64,000 bases of DNA, taken from the NCBI RefSeq assembly GCF_038066715.1, contig NZ_JBBUKT010000008.1, forward strand, positions 62,001 through 126,000. The letters are read 5' to 3'. This document shows positions 1 to 7,912 of the stretch, piece after piece (position 1 is the stretch's first letter; the number at the start of each line of letters is the position of its first letter). This stretch comes from Luteolibacter sp. Y139 (GTDB taxonomy: Bacteria > Verrucomicrobiota > Verrucomicrobiia > Verrucomicrobiales > Akkermansiaceae). The notes below the pieces were generated by a model. It was not told the origin of the DNA. It worked only from the letters and a program-made list of their open reading frames with translations, and made no database searches. The translations under genes and the position numbers were made by a program.

Positions 1-193
1 TTAGATGATCGGCGAGCCAGATACGGGTGGCGAGGTCGTCCATGCCCTCGGGCATCGGGGGCATAGATGGGGCGGCTGATGCGGAACTCCCGTCTGTTGC
101 CTTGGCGGACTCGTCCTTCGCTTGGCGCACCATCCAGCCCGCGAACATAGCGAGGATGAAGCAGCCGATGAGGAGCAGGGGACGGGGAAGCAT
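1..193 (-). CDS. Partial membrane-anchored protein, C-terminus outside window
   Basis: The minus strand is open from an ATG at 193 to the window edge, so about 64 residues are visible. The N-terminus reads MLPRPLLLIGCFILAMFAGWM, split here as MLPRPLLLIG then CFILAMFAGW: a single hydrophobic anchor at residues 4-19. It is followed by a hydrophilic Lys/Ser/Ala stretch and then a Pro/Met-rich stretch (PSMPPMPEGM) leading into DDLATRIWLADHL. No stop is reached. A TTG about 16 codons upstream is an alternative start, and no clear ribosome binding site is seen for either. It is co-directional with the two membrane genes to its right, which also have Pro-rich segments, so it may belong to the same cluster. 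No function can be assigned. Confidence 0.55.
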   Translation of the reverse strand, partial: MLPRPLLLIGCFILAMFAGWMVRQAKDESAKATDGSSASAAPSMPPMPEGMDDLATRIWLADHL

Positions 194-266
194 GTGGAGC
201 AGCTCATGGTTGCCAGAGCGTGCGGTGAGGGGCAAGGCGGGAGAGAAGGCAGGGAAGGAGATCAGG

Positions 267-350
267 CGTAGGCGCGGTGGTGACACCGCGGAAGCTGTGG
301 GCGAGGCGGGCTGCTCGGGACCACTCCGCATTCTCACGAATGCGCCTACG
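267..350. repeat. Intergenic palindromic repeat, family A, copy 1
   Basis: The element is bounded by a perfect 9-bp inverted repeat (CGTAGGCGC at 267-275, GCGCCTACG at 342-350). Inside the right half is a second hairpin, CGCATTC-TCAC-GAATGCG. A second copy lies at 15264-15333 and shares the right-hand 30 bp almost exactly. One stem pair differs between copies as T-A versus C-G, a compensatory change. It sits just after the stop of the 366-1040 gene in its transcription direction. Confidence 0.7.
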
Positions 351-365
351 GTTAGAAACTGAAGC

Positions 366-1040
366 TCAGCGTTTCCGCAGCTCGATTCCCTCGGGCATCC
401 AGCCCTTCGGCATGCGGGTGATGCTGCCGGGCTGGGCTGGCTCTTGCGCGGTTGGCTGCTGGGGCTTCGTGGAAGAAGGGGTCGCGGCGTGAGTGGCGGG
501 CGCTGGCGTGGAAGCGGGCTTGGTCGCGGCGGTCGCTTGGGACGCGGGAGGGGCGGCGACGGGCTCGACCGCGGAGGTCGGGGTGATCGCGGGGGCCTCT
601 TCCGGGGCGGCTGCGGATGCCTGCGCGGTTTTCGGAGCGGGTGCCGGGAGCGCGGGAGGCGGCGGAGGGATGATGCCGGAGGCAGAGCCGGATTCATCCG
701 CGGGGAGGTAGGCCATTTCGAGGCCGGGGGTGGAGGTCATGGCGACCCGGCCGCCCTTGCGGAAACGGGAGGTCACGGCGACGTCCGAGATCAGGATCGC
801 GAGGAAGGCGGTGCCGAGCAGCAGCTGGAAGGACGCCAGGACCCGCGCGGCGAAGCCCTTGATCTCCGCATCACCAAACATCGATCTCACCACGATGCAG
901 CCGAGGCCGCCGGTGAGGGGACCCCAGAGGAAGGGATCGGCGAATTTCGCGGTCTTTCGCACCCAAATGCGGACGCCGCTGAAAATCAGCGCGATTCCGC
1001 AGATTGCTAAAATGATTGGGACGAGAAGCGTTTGCCACAT
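366..1040 (-). CDS. Membrane protein with Pro/Ala-rich C-terminal tail (paralogue 1)
   Basis: A 224-residue protein with three hydrophobic segments (about residues 5-25, 38-52 and 68-90), then a long low-complexity tail rich in Pro, Ala and Thr (about 115-205). It ends in a short conserved basic motif, RMPKGWMPEGIELRKR. The 179-residue neighbour at 1310-1849 is clearly homologous: both carry an IRIW(I/V)RK motif followed by ADPFLWGPLTGG, an EMAYLPAD motif at the start of the tail and the same GWxPEGI(E/Q)LR-type terminus. The pair is therefore a tandem duplication with a diverged tail length. The tail probably lies in one soluble compartment as a flexible linker presenting the C-terminal motif. 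I recognise no named family and assign no function. Confidence 0.75.
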   Translation of the reverse strand: MWQTLLVPIILAICGIALIFSGVRIWVRKTAKFADPFLWGPLTGGLGCIVVRSMFGDAEIKGFAARVLASFQLLLGTAFLAILISDVAVTSRFRKGGRVAMTSTPGLEMAYLPADESGSASGIIPPPPPALPAPAPKTAQASAAAPEEAPAITPTSAVEPVAAPPASQATAATKPASTPAPATHAATPSSTKPQQPTAQEPAQPGSITRMPKGWMPEGIELRKR

Positions 1041-1309
1041 TGCGGTCTGACGAGGGGTGCTGGGCCCGCGCGGCGACTTGCAGGTGAGAGAGGTTTAGTT
1101 CGTTTGTTGCTGATTGGCAATGGTCAAAGATACCAGATTGTTCGCTTTTACTTATGGAGTCATTAGAGTGACGGGTTGAAATGAAGGCTCCGAATGCAAG
1201 CTGGCGCTAAAAAGTTTGGCCGCGGAATCACGCTGGAGAATGCGAAATTTGAAAAAGGAGGGTTAGTGGCACCCGAAAAGCCGCCTCGTTCAAGCCGACA
1301 GGCCTCGCC

Positions 1310-1849
1310 TCAGGGCCGCGGCCGCAGCTGGATCCCTTCCGGTTTCCAATCCTTCGACATCCGCTCGATGGTGCCGGGCTTTTCCGGAGTCCGTGGTGCT
1401 GCGGTGGCTGGCGGTGCCTGGCCGGCTACAGGAGTCGGCTGGACTGCGGCGACTGGCGGGGCGTCCGGAGGGATGATCGGGGCGGCGGGGGCGGATCCGT
1501 CTGCGGGGAGGTAGGCCATTTCCCGCGCGGGCTCGGCCTCGCGGGGAGGCTGCTTAGCGAAATAGACGGGCCACACGCCGAGGAAGAAGAACATGGCAAG
1601 CATGAGCGTGCCGAAGAACATCTGGAATAGCGCCACCATCCGCGCGGGGAAGCCCGTGATCTGCTCATCACTGTAGAGAAATCCCACGATAAAGCAGCCG
1701 ATGCCGCCGGTGAGCGGCCCCCACAGGAAAGGATCCGCCACCCGTGTGGACTTGCGGATCCAGATCCTGATGCCATTGCCGATGGGGACGATCCCGAGCA
1801 CGAGCAGCAGGACCATTTTCCAGTTGGTGAGGACGGCAGGCAGGGTCAC
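1310..1849 (-). CDS. Membrane protein with Pro-rich C-terminal tail (paralogue 2)
   Basis: A 179-residue homologue of the 366-1040 product. Hydrophobic segments lie near residues 8-25, 42-58 and 72-95. The shared block ADPFLWGPLTGG links the first and second segments. EMAYLPADG opens a Pro/Ala-rich tail of about 50 residues, shorter than in paralogue 1, and the end is KDWKPEGIQLRPRP. It is encoded upstream of paralogue 1 on the same strand, with a 269-bp gap that looks non-coding. The function is unknown, and the conserved features suggest an integral membrane protein whose tail end is the functional contact. Confidence 0.75.
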   Translation of the reverse strand: MTLPAVLTNWKMVLLLVLGIVPIGNGIRIWIRKSTRVADPFLWGPLTGGIGCFIVGFLYSDEQITGFPARMVALFQMFFGTLMLAMFFFLGVWPVYFAKQPPREAEPAREMAYLPADGSAPAAPIIPPDAPPVAAVQPTPVAGQAPPATAAPRTPEKPGTIERMSKDWKPEGIQLRPRP

Positions 1850-1919
1850 GGGAGCCTCTGCTTAGCCCCATCGTTTGGTGATGACAATAGTCGATCTGAG
1901 TTAAGTGATCCGGCTGGAC

Positions 1920-2273
1920 TCACTCGAAGTAAGTATCCTCATGCCGGTACGGCGGGGCGCAGCAGCAGAGGAAGCGCAGGGGCTCGGTGGCGGTGATCTG
2001 GTGCCACGCGCCGGCGGGGATGAGGATGGCATCGCCGGGGCCGACCTCACGGGTCTGGCCGTCGATTTCCATGGTGCCGCGGCCTTCGAGCAGGAAGTAG
2101 AATTCCTCACTGTCCCGGTGCCAATGGCGCTGGGTCGAGCCGCCGGCAGGGATGGTCGCCTCGGCCAGGCTCTGGTTTTTCACCGGGGCATTGGCCGAGT
2201 CGAGGATGCTGCGGATGGTGGAGCCGTCCTTGGTGGTGAAGGGTGGTTGCTGGTCGAGCGCGCGGATTTCCAT
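1920..2273 (-). CDS. Small single-domain cupin protein
   Basis: A 117-residue protein that is essentially one cupin_2 barrel. Cupin motif 1 is seen as GGSTQRHWHRDSEEFYFLLEGRG (the H-x-H and the Glu are the usual metal ligands), and motif 2 as PGDAILIPAGAWHQI with the fourth ligand, His. All four canonical metal ligands are therefore present. Such proteins range from dioxygenases and isomerases to simple sugar or metabolite binders, and the sequence alone does not say which. It starts 21 bp after the stop of the 2295-2966 gene on the same strand, so the two are probably co-transcribed. Confidence 0.85.
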   Translation of the reverse strand: MEIRALDQQPPFTTKDGSTIRSILDSANAPVKNQSLAEATIPAGGSTQRHWHRDSEEFYFLLEGRGTMEIDGQTREVGPGDAILIPAGAWHQITATEPLRFLCCCAPPYRHEDTYFE

Positions 2274-2294
2274 GCGCGGGATTCGAGCGTGAAA

Positions 2295-2966
2295 TCAATC
2301 GCCGAGGAAGACGAACTCTTCCGCCATCTTGTTCAGGGACAGGCGGGCGAGTGGCAGGGCCTCGGCGAGTTCGCCGAACATCTTCCGCGGGGCATCCTGC
2401 GGGGCGGCGCGGTTGTCCGCGGCGTCGCGATAGGCCCGGCGGGCGAAGTCCTCGTAGAATTCCACGCCCGGGGCACCACGGCGCTGGCAGCGGCGATTGA
2501 TGAAGCCGGGGAAGAGTCCGGTCAGCACCAGGAATTGATTTCCCGCCTCGAGCTGCAGGTGGAAGCGCATGCGGCCGTGGGCGGACTGGAGGATGGCGAC
2601 GAAATCGGCCGCATGGGTCAGCCCGGCGGGCAGGCTGCGTAGCGGATCGCCGGTATCACTGGCCAGGCGCTGGCACATGACGCCCGCGACGTAGTCGGCC
2701 ACGCCCGGGTCATTGATGCCCGCATCCAGGAAGGAGTGGCGGACCAGCACGTAGAAATAAAAGGCGGGTGATACACTCAGGGCGGCGGTCGAGTCGATCA
2801 ACGCGCGCAGCACGTCCTTGAGGTCCAGCATTTCCCTGAGGGCTTCCGGGTCTTCCCAGAGAGTCCACAGGTGACGACGTTCTCCGTGGGGCGAAAGAAC
2901 GGCGGTGAGGTAGGTGAAGTCGGACGGGGTGAACCGGTCGCGGCAGGAAGGGATCCACGAGCTCAT
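2295..2966 (-). CDS. Conserved-looking hypothetical protein, soluble
   Basis: A 223-residue protein with no signal peptide or membrane segment, and a mixed composition typical of a real globular protein. Features include a His/Trp-rich segment near residues 30-40 (RRHLWTLWEDP), an LRSLPAGLTHAADFVAILQSAHGRM stretch near the middle (shown here only as its key motif HAADFVAIL) and several Arg-rich helices. No catalytic motif that I recognise is present. It is the first gene of a probable operon with the cupin at 1920-2273. I do not recognise the family. Confidence 0.7.
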   Translation of the reverse strand: MSSWIPSCRDRFTPSDFTYLTAVLSPHGERRHLWTLWEDPEALREMLDLKDVLRALIDSTAALSVSPAFYFYVLVRHSFLDAGINDPGVADYVAGVMCQRLASDTGDPLRSLPAGLTHAADFVAILQSAHGRMRFHLQLEAGNQFLVLTGLFPGFINRRCQRRGAPGVEFYEDFARRAYRDAADNRAAPQDAPRKMFGELAEALPLARLSLNKMAEEFVFLGD

Positions 2967-3011
2967 AGCACCCTTCCTCCTAGCAAAAGCGGGGCCGAAA
3001 TGGAGGAAAAA

Positions 3012-3028
3012 GTTTAAGGTGTCTTAAC
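3012..3028. promoter_or_regulatory. Short inverted repeat upstream of the RlpA-like gene
   Basis: TTAAG-GTGT-CTTAA lies in an AT-rich stretch about 140 bp before the lipoprotein start. It is the right size for a dimeric regulator half-site pair, but there is only one copy and no independent support. Confidence 0.25.
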
Positions 3029-3165
3029 TATATTCCCGTAAGGTATTGAATATTAAAAAATTAAGGGGTTTCACAAAGTTGCAGATCGGGCTTGCTGCCT
3101 GCTTTTCTAACCCCTACACCCCGCGGTCTCGCGTTCAGCGCGAGGTAAACCACCGACACGAAACC

Positions 3166-3594
3166 ATGACCCGGAATAAAAAGTCCGTGGCCCTGGCCAT
3201 CGCCGGAGCCCTAATGCTACCATCCTGCTCCACGCAGGCTACCGCCTCCAACCGGTTCGCCGGTCCGACGGAGTGGAAGGTTTCGTCCGTACAAACGGGC
3301 CAAGCTTCCTGGTATGGAACCCGCTGTAATGGCGGAACCCGCACCGCCAGCGGTGAGCGTCTCAGCAACAGTGCTGCGACCGCCGCTCACAAGACCCTGC
3401 CGCTGGGCACGCAAGTCCGCGTGACCAACATGTCCAATGGCAAGTCCGAGGTGGTGCGTATCAACGATCGAGGGCCCTACACCAAGGGCCGTGTGATCGA
3501 CGTCACTGAAGGAGTCGCCCAGCGGCTCGGCTTTTTCTCGCGGGGCGTCGTCTCCGTGAAGGTCGAGGTGCTGAAAATGGCGGACGAAGGCTGA
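3166..3594 (+). CDS. RlpA-like septal ring lipoprotein (double-psi beta-barrel)
   Basis: The chosen ATG at 3166 gives a lipoprotein signal (MTRNKKSVALAIAGALMLPSC, read as basic start, hydrophobic core, lipobox LPSC with Cys21). An upstream in-frame ATG at 3046 would bury it. Residues about 42-140 form a double-psi beta-barrel of the RlpA type, with the hallmark GQASWYG opening, ASGERLSN, ALPLG-like TLPLGTQVRVTN and RINDRGPY. RlpA proteins are outer-membrane lipoproteins acting on denuded septal peptidoglycan, some with lytic transglycosylase activity. No SPOR domain is present, so targeting may differ from the classical protein. Length 142 aa. A strong terminator follows. Confidence 0.85.
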   Translation: MTRNKKSVALAIAGALMLPSCSTQATASNRFAGPTEWKVSSVQTGQASWYGTRCNGGTRTASGERLSNSAATAAHKTLPLGTQVRVTNMSNGKSEVVRINDRGPYTKGRVIDVTEGVAQRLGFFSRGVVSVKVEVLKMADEG

Positions 3595-3683
3595 TTTGAT
3601 CGGGTCGATCCACAAAGGATCGATTGGATCGTCTCAGAACCAAACACTAGCCAGACCCCGAAGGTTCGCCCTTTATCAACCTG

Positions 3684-3713
3684 CCCTCTCCCGGAAACGG
3701 GAGGGGGCTTTTG
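3684..3713 (+). terminator. Intrinsic terminator after the RlpA-like gene
   Basis: A 10-bp GC-rich stem (CCCTCTCCCG / CGGGAGGGGG, one G-U pair) with a GAAA tetraloop, followed by CTTTTGTTT. Confidence 0.85.
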
Positions 3714-3772
3714 TTTGGATGGGGGAGGAGGTGGAGCGATTGCCCGGTGATCTGCGACAGACCCGTTTTCAA

Positions 3773-3817
3773 GCGCCGAAGGTGCGGCAAGCCCTCAGCC
3801 CCGGCCAGCGGCCGGGG
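3773..3817 (+). repeat. Palindromic repeat, family C, left arm
   Basis: A 45-bp element ending in its own hairpin (CCCCGGCC-AGC-GGCCGGGG). The right arm at 3930-3974 is its inverted copy with 43 of 45 positions identical. The two arms point at each other across 112 bp, the layout of a REP doublet. Confidence 0.8.
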
Positions 3818-3929
3818 TCACCGGTGCAGATCATCCGGAGGGCTGAAGGCCCGATAGATCGTGAAATGATCGAACCGGCCTCGCCGAATCTCGCGACCCT
3901 TCAGGCCGCCGTCACTCGCGCATCGATCA

Positions 3930-3974
3930 CCCCGGCCGATGGCCGGGGCTGAGGGCTTGTCGCACCTTCGGCGC
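3930..3974 (-). repeat. Palindromic repeat, family C, right arm
   Basis: Inverted copy of 3773-3817, beginning with the hairpin CCCCGGCC-GAT-GGCCGGGG. The two differences from the left arm are in a linker and in the hairpin loop, and both leave the stems intact. Confidence 0.8.
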
Positions 3975-4255
3975 TGAAGAGATCCACAGATCGGCGCCGA
4001 TGGGCATGACGCAGGGGAGGCGGGGCCAGCGCCGCAGGGCAGGCCTCCCGATTTCGAGCCCCCACGAGTCCAGCCTTGATCCGGAAACCATGATTATCCC
4101 AATCTCTTCACCATAACTTGATTTAGCCAATCCGCAGCCGAAGTTCGGGGGCCAGTCACCCTGCCCCTGGCAAGCTGGATTCACCCCAACTGCAGATCGC
4201 CGGCCTGCGTCGCCTCAAGCCGCAGCCCCGGGCGACCCACGACACCCCGACAACG
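3975..4255. other. Non-coding stretch before the RCC1 gene
   Basis: No credible gene is seen. Together with the terminator and the family C repeats it makes a 660-bp gene-free interval between 3594 and 4256. It presumably holds the promoter of the RCC1-repeat gene, but no convincing -35/-10 pair stands out. Confidence 0.5.
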
Positions 4256-7200
4256 ATGAGCACCCACTCTCTCCGTCCGCTGCTTCTCCTGCTCGCCTGC
4301 TTCAGCCTGATTTCCGGTCTGCGGGCGGCCATTCCGGCCATCGCGGCGGGAGACTCCCACAGCCTGTTCCTGAAAGGCGACGGCAGTGCCTGGGCCTGCG
4401 GAAAGGGGAGTGAGGGCCAGCTCGGCAACGGCTCGAGCGTGAACATCAGCTCCCCGGTGCAGGTGTCCGGGATGACCAGCGGCGTGGCGGCCATCTCCGC
4501 CGGAAACGCCCACAGCCTCTTCCTGAAAAGCGATGGCACCGTCTGGGCCTGCGGAGCCAATAACCAGGGCCAGCTCGGCGACGGCACCTCGACCACCCGC
4601 AGCACCCCGGTGCAGATCACCTCGCTGAGCGGAGTCGAGGCGATCGCGGCGGGGTATCGGTTCAGCCTGTTCTTGAAAACCGACGGCACCGTCTGGGCCT
4701 GCGGGGACAATGGCAACGGCCAGTATGGCAATGGCAGCCTCTCCTCCCTGAGCACCCCGGTGCAGGTGATGACCGGCGTCCAGGCCATCGCCGCAGGAGG
4801 AGGGGAGAATGGCTGCTACAGCTTGTTCCTGAAAACCAACGGCAGCGTCTGGGCCGCTGGGGAAAATAGCTCCGGCCAGCTCGGGGACAATAGCACCGGC
4901 GACCGCATCACCGCGGTGCAGGTCTCCGGGATGAGCAGCGGGGTGACCGCCATCTCGGCGGCAGAGGCATACAGCCTTTTCCTGAAAAGCGACGGCAGCG
5001 TCTGGGCCTGCGGATCGAATGCTTCCGGCCAATTCGGGAATGGCACGTTCACCAGCTCCAGCACCCCGGTGCAGGTCCAGACCGGCATCCAGGCGATCGA
5101 GGCAGCCTACCGGCACAGCCTGTTCGTGAAGACCGACGGCAGCGCCCGCGCCTGCGGATACAATCAGAGCGGCCAGCTCGGTGATAACTCGAACATGACC
5201 CGCCAGACCCCGGTGCAGCCCACCGGGATGACGAGCATACTGGCCATCTCCGGAGGTGGCGGCATCTCGGGAAGCCACAGCCTGTTCATGAAAAGCGACG
5301 GCAGTGCCTGGGCCTGCGGACTCGGCAGCAATGGCCAGGTCGGCGACGGGACTTTCAATTCACGCAGCATCCCGGTGCTGGCCCTTCAGCTCGTCGATAC
5401 CCCGGTCGTCATCGCTCCCAGCGCGACCGCGATCACGGCCACCACCGCCACGCTCGGCGGGAGTGTCTACAGCACCGGACTCAGTGCCGCCACCGCGCGC
5501 GGTGTGGTGCTCGCCGCCACCGCGACGAATGCGAATCCGGCGATCGGCGGCAGCGGTGTGACGAATCTCAGCACCACCGGCGGCTCCGGCGCTTTCACCG
5601 TGAATGCCACCAGCCTGGTGCCCGGCACGGCCTACAGCTTCCGCGCCTACGCCACCAATAGCCTCGGCACCGGCTACTCCAGCACGGTCACCTTCACCGC
5701 GCCCAGCAATGTTGCCACGCTCTCCAGCCTTTCCCTCGATGTCGCCGCGCTCTCGCCGTCCTTCAATAGCGCCACGCTCTCCTACACGGCCACGGTGCCT
5801 TACTTCTACTCCAGCGTCACTGTCTCTCCCACCCGCACCCAGGCAAATGCCACCCTCACGGTCAATGGCACCACCGTCGCCTCGGGAAACAACATCTCCA
5901 TCCCGCTGACCACGGGGAGCAATACCATCACCATCGTGGTCACGGCCCAAGACGGGACCACCACGCGGACCTACACCATCGCGGTCACCAAGCAAGGGCT
6001 GCCTCCGGTGATCTCCACCCAGCCGCTCAGCCGGAGGGTGAATCCCGGGTCGCCCGTTTCCTTTAGCGTCGCCGTCACCGGAGATGGCCCGTTCACCTAT
6101 CAGTGGAAGAAAAACAGCACGAACATCCCCGGTGCCACCGGCAGCACCTACAGCATTGCCAGCGCCGTCGCCGGAGACTCCGGTCCCTACAGCTGCTACG
6201 TCACCGGATGGGGCATTGCGATTACCAAGCCGGCCATCCTTGTCGTGGGTCCTTATAATTCGGCGCTGGAAGCTGCGGCGATCTCGGCAGGTCATCCGCA
6301 GAATGGATTGTCGCACTGCCTGTTCCTGAAGACCGATGGCAGCGCATGGGCCAGTGGCGGGAACTTCAATGGCCAGCTCGGCGATGGCACCACCACCCTT
6401 CGCAATATCCCGGTGCAGGTCTCAGGAATGACCAGCGGCGTGAAGGTCATCACCGCAGGATACGCGCGCAGTTTCTTCCAGAAGGCCGACAACAGCGCAT
6501 GGGGCTGTGGATTGAATGACCTCGGCCAATTCGGCGACGGCACCGTCACCCCTCGCAATCCCGCCGGGCAGGTGATGACCGGCGTGAAGGCCATCGCGTC
6601 GGGGAAATTTCACAGCCTGTTCCTGAAGACCGATGGCAGCGTCTGGGCCAGCGGAGGAAACACCCACGGCCAGCTCGGCGACACCACGAACACCGCCCGC
6701 AATCCCCCGGTGCAGGTCTCAGGGATGACCAGCGGCGTGACCGCCATCGCCGCCGGAGGATCGCTGAATGGCGGCCACAGCTTGTTCCTGAAAAGCGATG
6801 GCACCGTCTGGGCCTGCGGTCTCAACAATCGCGGCCAGCTTGGCGACAGCTCGACCACGAATCGCAGCACGCCGGTGCAGGTCTTGAGCGAGGTCCAGGC
6901 GATCGCCGCGGGCGGACCGCAGGGTCAGGATGCCGGCCACAGCCTGTTCCTGAAATACGATGGCAGCGTCTGGGCCTGCGGGGACAATAGCTTCGGCCAG
7001 CTTGGCGACAGTGCCTCGTATGGCTCCTATCAGTTCGCCCCGGTGCAGGTATCCGGGATGACCGGCGTGCAGGCCATCGCGGCGGGCAGCACCTTCAGCG
7101 TGTTCTTGAAATACGACGGCACCGTCGGGGCCTGCGGCGACAATGGCGCCGGCCAGCTGGGCGATGGCACGAACACGACTCGCAGCACGCCGATGCAGGT

Positions 7201-7804
7201 GCCGGGCATGGCGAATGTCCAGGCCATCTCGGCGGGAGAATACGACACCCTGTTCCTGAAGACCGATGGCTTCGTCTGGGCCTGTGGCTCGAATTCCTCC
7301 GGCCAGCACGGCACCGCCGGGAATACCAATCACAAGTCTCCCGTCCAATCGCTGCAACTCATCGTCTATCAACCGGGCGCCTGGCAGCAGTCGAACTTCG
7401 GCGCTAATGCCAGCAACGAGTCCATCTCCGGCTGGGACGCCGATCCCGACCGCGATGGCCTGCCCAACCTGTTAGAGCGCGCCTTCAATCTCCCGCCGCT
7501 CACGCCCAGCGTCCCCATCGTCACCCCCACCGGCACCTCCGGCCTGCCGCGCATCTGGGTCACCCAAGGCCCCGGCGGCCCGCTGCTCAATATCCAATAC
7601 CTCCGCCTCAAGGCCTCCACCGACCCCGTTGGCCTCACCTACTTCCCGCAGTTCTCCTCCGCTCTCGGCGAAGCCACCTGGACCGCCGCCACCGGCACTG
7701 AATCCGTCGCCTCCATCGACGCGAATTGGGAACGGGTGACGATCACCGACACCCTCAGCGGCACCACCCGCTTCGCGAGGGTCAAGGTGGTGATCCAGCC
7801 GTAG
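4256..7804 (+). CDS. Secreted RCC1-repeat / Ig-like surface protein
   Basis: A 1,182-residue protein with an N-terminal signal peptide (cleavage after about residue 24, at LRA). Residues about 25-375 are seven or so RCC1 repeats of the form AIAAGxxHSLFLKxDGTVWACGxNxxGQLGDGT. A fibronectin-like region (about 380-480), a cadherin-like beta-sandwich (about 480-575, LSSLSLDV to TRTYTIAVTKQ) and an Ig-like domain (about 580-665, YQWKKN and SGPYSCYV) follow. A second RCC1 array covers about 670-1035. The C-terminus has a calcium-site-like DADPDRDGLPNLLE followed by a beta-rich tail also seen in other secreted proteins here. RCC1 arrays fold as beta-propellers, so this is probably a two-propeller cell-surface or secreted adhesion or recognition protein. 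The natural ligand is unknown. Confidence 0.88.
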   Translation: MSTHSLRPLLLLLACFSLISGLRAAIPAIAAGDSHSLFLKGDGSAWACGKGSEGQLGNGSSVNISSPVQVSGMTSGVAAISAGNAHSLFLKSDGTVWACGANNQGQLGDGTSTTRSTPVQITSLSGVEAIAAGYRFSLFLKTDGTVWACGDNGNGQYGNGSLSSLSTPVQVMTGVQAIAAGGGENGCYSLFLKTNGSVWAAGENSSGQLGDNSTGDRITAVQVSGMSSGVTAISAAEAYSLFLKSDGSVWACGSNASGQFGNGTFTSSSTPVQVQTGIQAIEAAYRHSLFVKTDGSARACGYNQSGQLGDNSNMTRQTPVQPTGMTSILAISGGGGISGSHSLFMKSDGSAWACGLGSNGQVGDGTFNSRSIPVLALQLVDTPVVIAPSATAITATTATLGGSVYSTGLSAATARGVVLAATATNANPAIGGSGVTNLSTTGGSGAFTVNATSLVPGTAYSFRAYATNSLGTGYSSTVTFTAPSNVATLSSLSLDVAALSPSFNSATLSYTATVPYFYSSVTVSPTRTQANATLTVNGTTVASGNNISIPLTTGSNTITIVVTAQDGTTTRTYTIAVTKQGLPPVISTQPLSRRVNPGSPVSFSVAVTGDGPFTYQWKKNSTNIPGATGSTYSIASAVAGDSGPYSCYVTGWGIAITKPAILVVGPYNSALEAAAISAGHPQNGLSHCLFLKTDGSAWASGGNFNGQLGDGTTTLRNIPVQVSGMTSGVKVITAGYARSFFQKADNSAWGCGLNDLGQFGDGTVTPRNPAGQVMTGVKAIASGKFHSLFLKTDGSVWASGGNTHGQLGDTTNTARNPPVQVSGMTSGVTAIAAGGSLNGGHSLFLKSDGTVWACGLNNRGQLGDSSTTNRSTPVQVLSEVQAIAAGGPQGQDAGHSLFLKYDGSVWACGDNSFGQLGDSASYGSYQFAPVQVSGMTGVQAIAAGSTFSVFLKYDGTVGACGDNGAGQLGDGTNTTRSTPMQVPGMANVQAISAGEYDTLFLKTDGFVWACGSNSSGQHGTAGNTNHKSPVQSLQLIVYQPGAWQQSNFGANASNESISGWDADPDRDGLPNLLERAFNLPPLTPSVPIVTPTGTSGLPRIWVTQGPGGPLLNIQYLRLKASTDPVGLTYFPQFSSALGEATWTAATGTESVASIDANWERVTITDTLSGTTRFARVKVVIQP

Positions 7805-7866
7805 TGGGCTCCTGAGTTTCGGGTGCTCGCATGCTGCTTTTGCGGTGCGCTCGCCGTAATAATTGT

Positions 7867-7890
7867 GGCCTCTCGGGAGAGGGCTTTTGA
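7867..7890 (+). terminator. Probable intrinsic terminator after the RCC1 gene
   Basis: A short stem (CCTCT-CGGG-AGAGG) followed by GCTTTTGATTT, 65 bp after the stop at 7804 and in front of the convergent gene ending at 7913. Confidence 0.6.
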
Positions 7891-7912
7891 TTTCTACTCA
7901 AGGTACAGCTGC

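Noticed and set aside
4181..5278. A 365-residue antisense frame over the RCC1 gene
   Set aside because: Its repeats mirror the RCC1 repeats on the other strand, and the sense strand has a signal peptide and clear domains.
4330..7340. Regularly spaced repeats resembling a CRISPR or tandem DNA array
   Set aside because: The periodicity is the codon-level echo of RCC1 protein repeats within one open frame; spacers are not unique and no cas gene is present.
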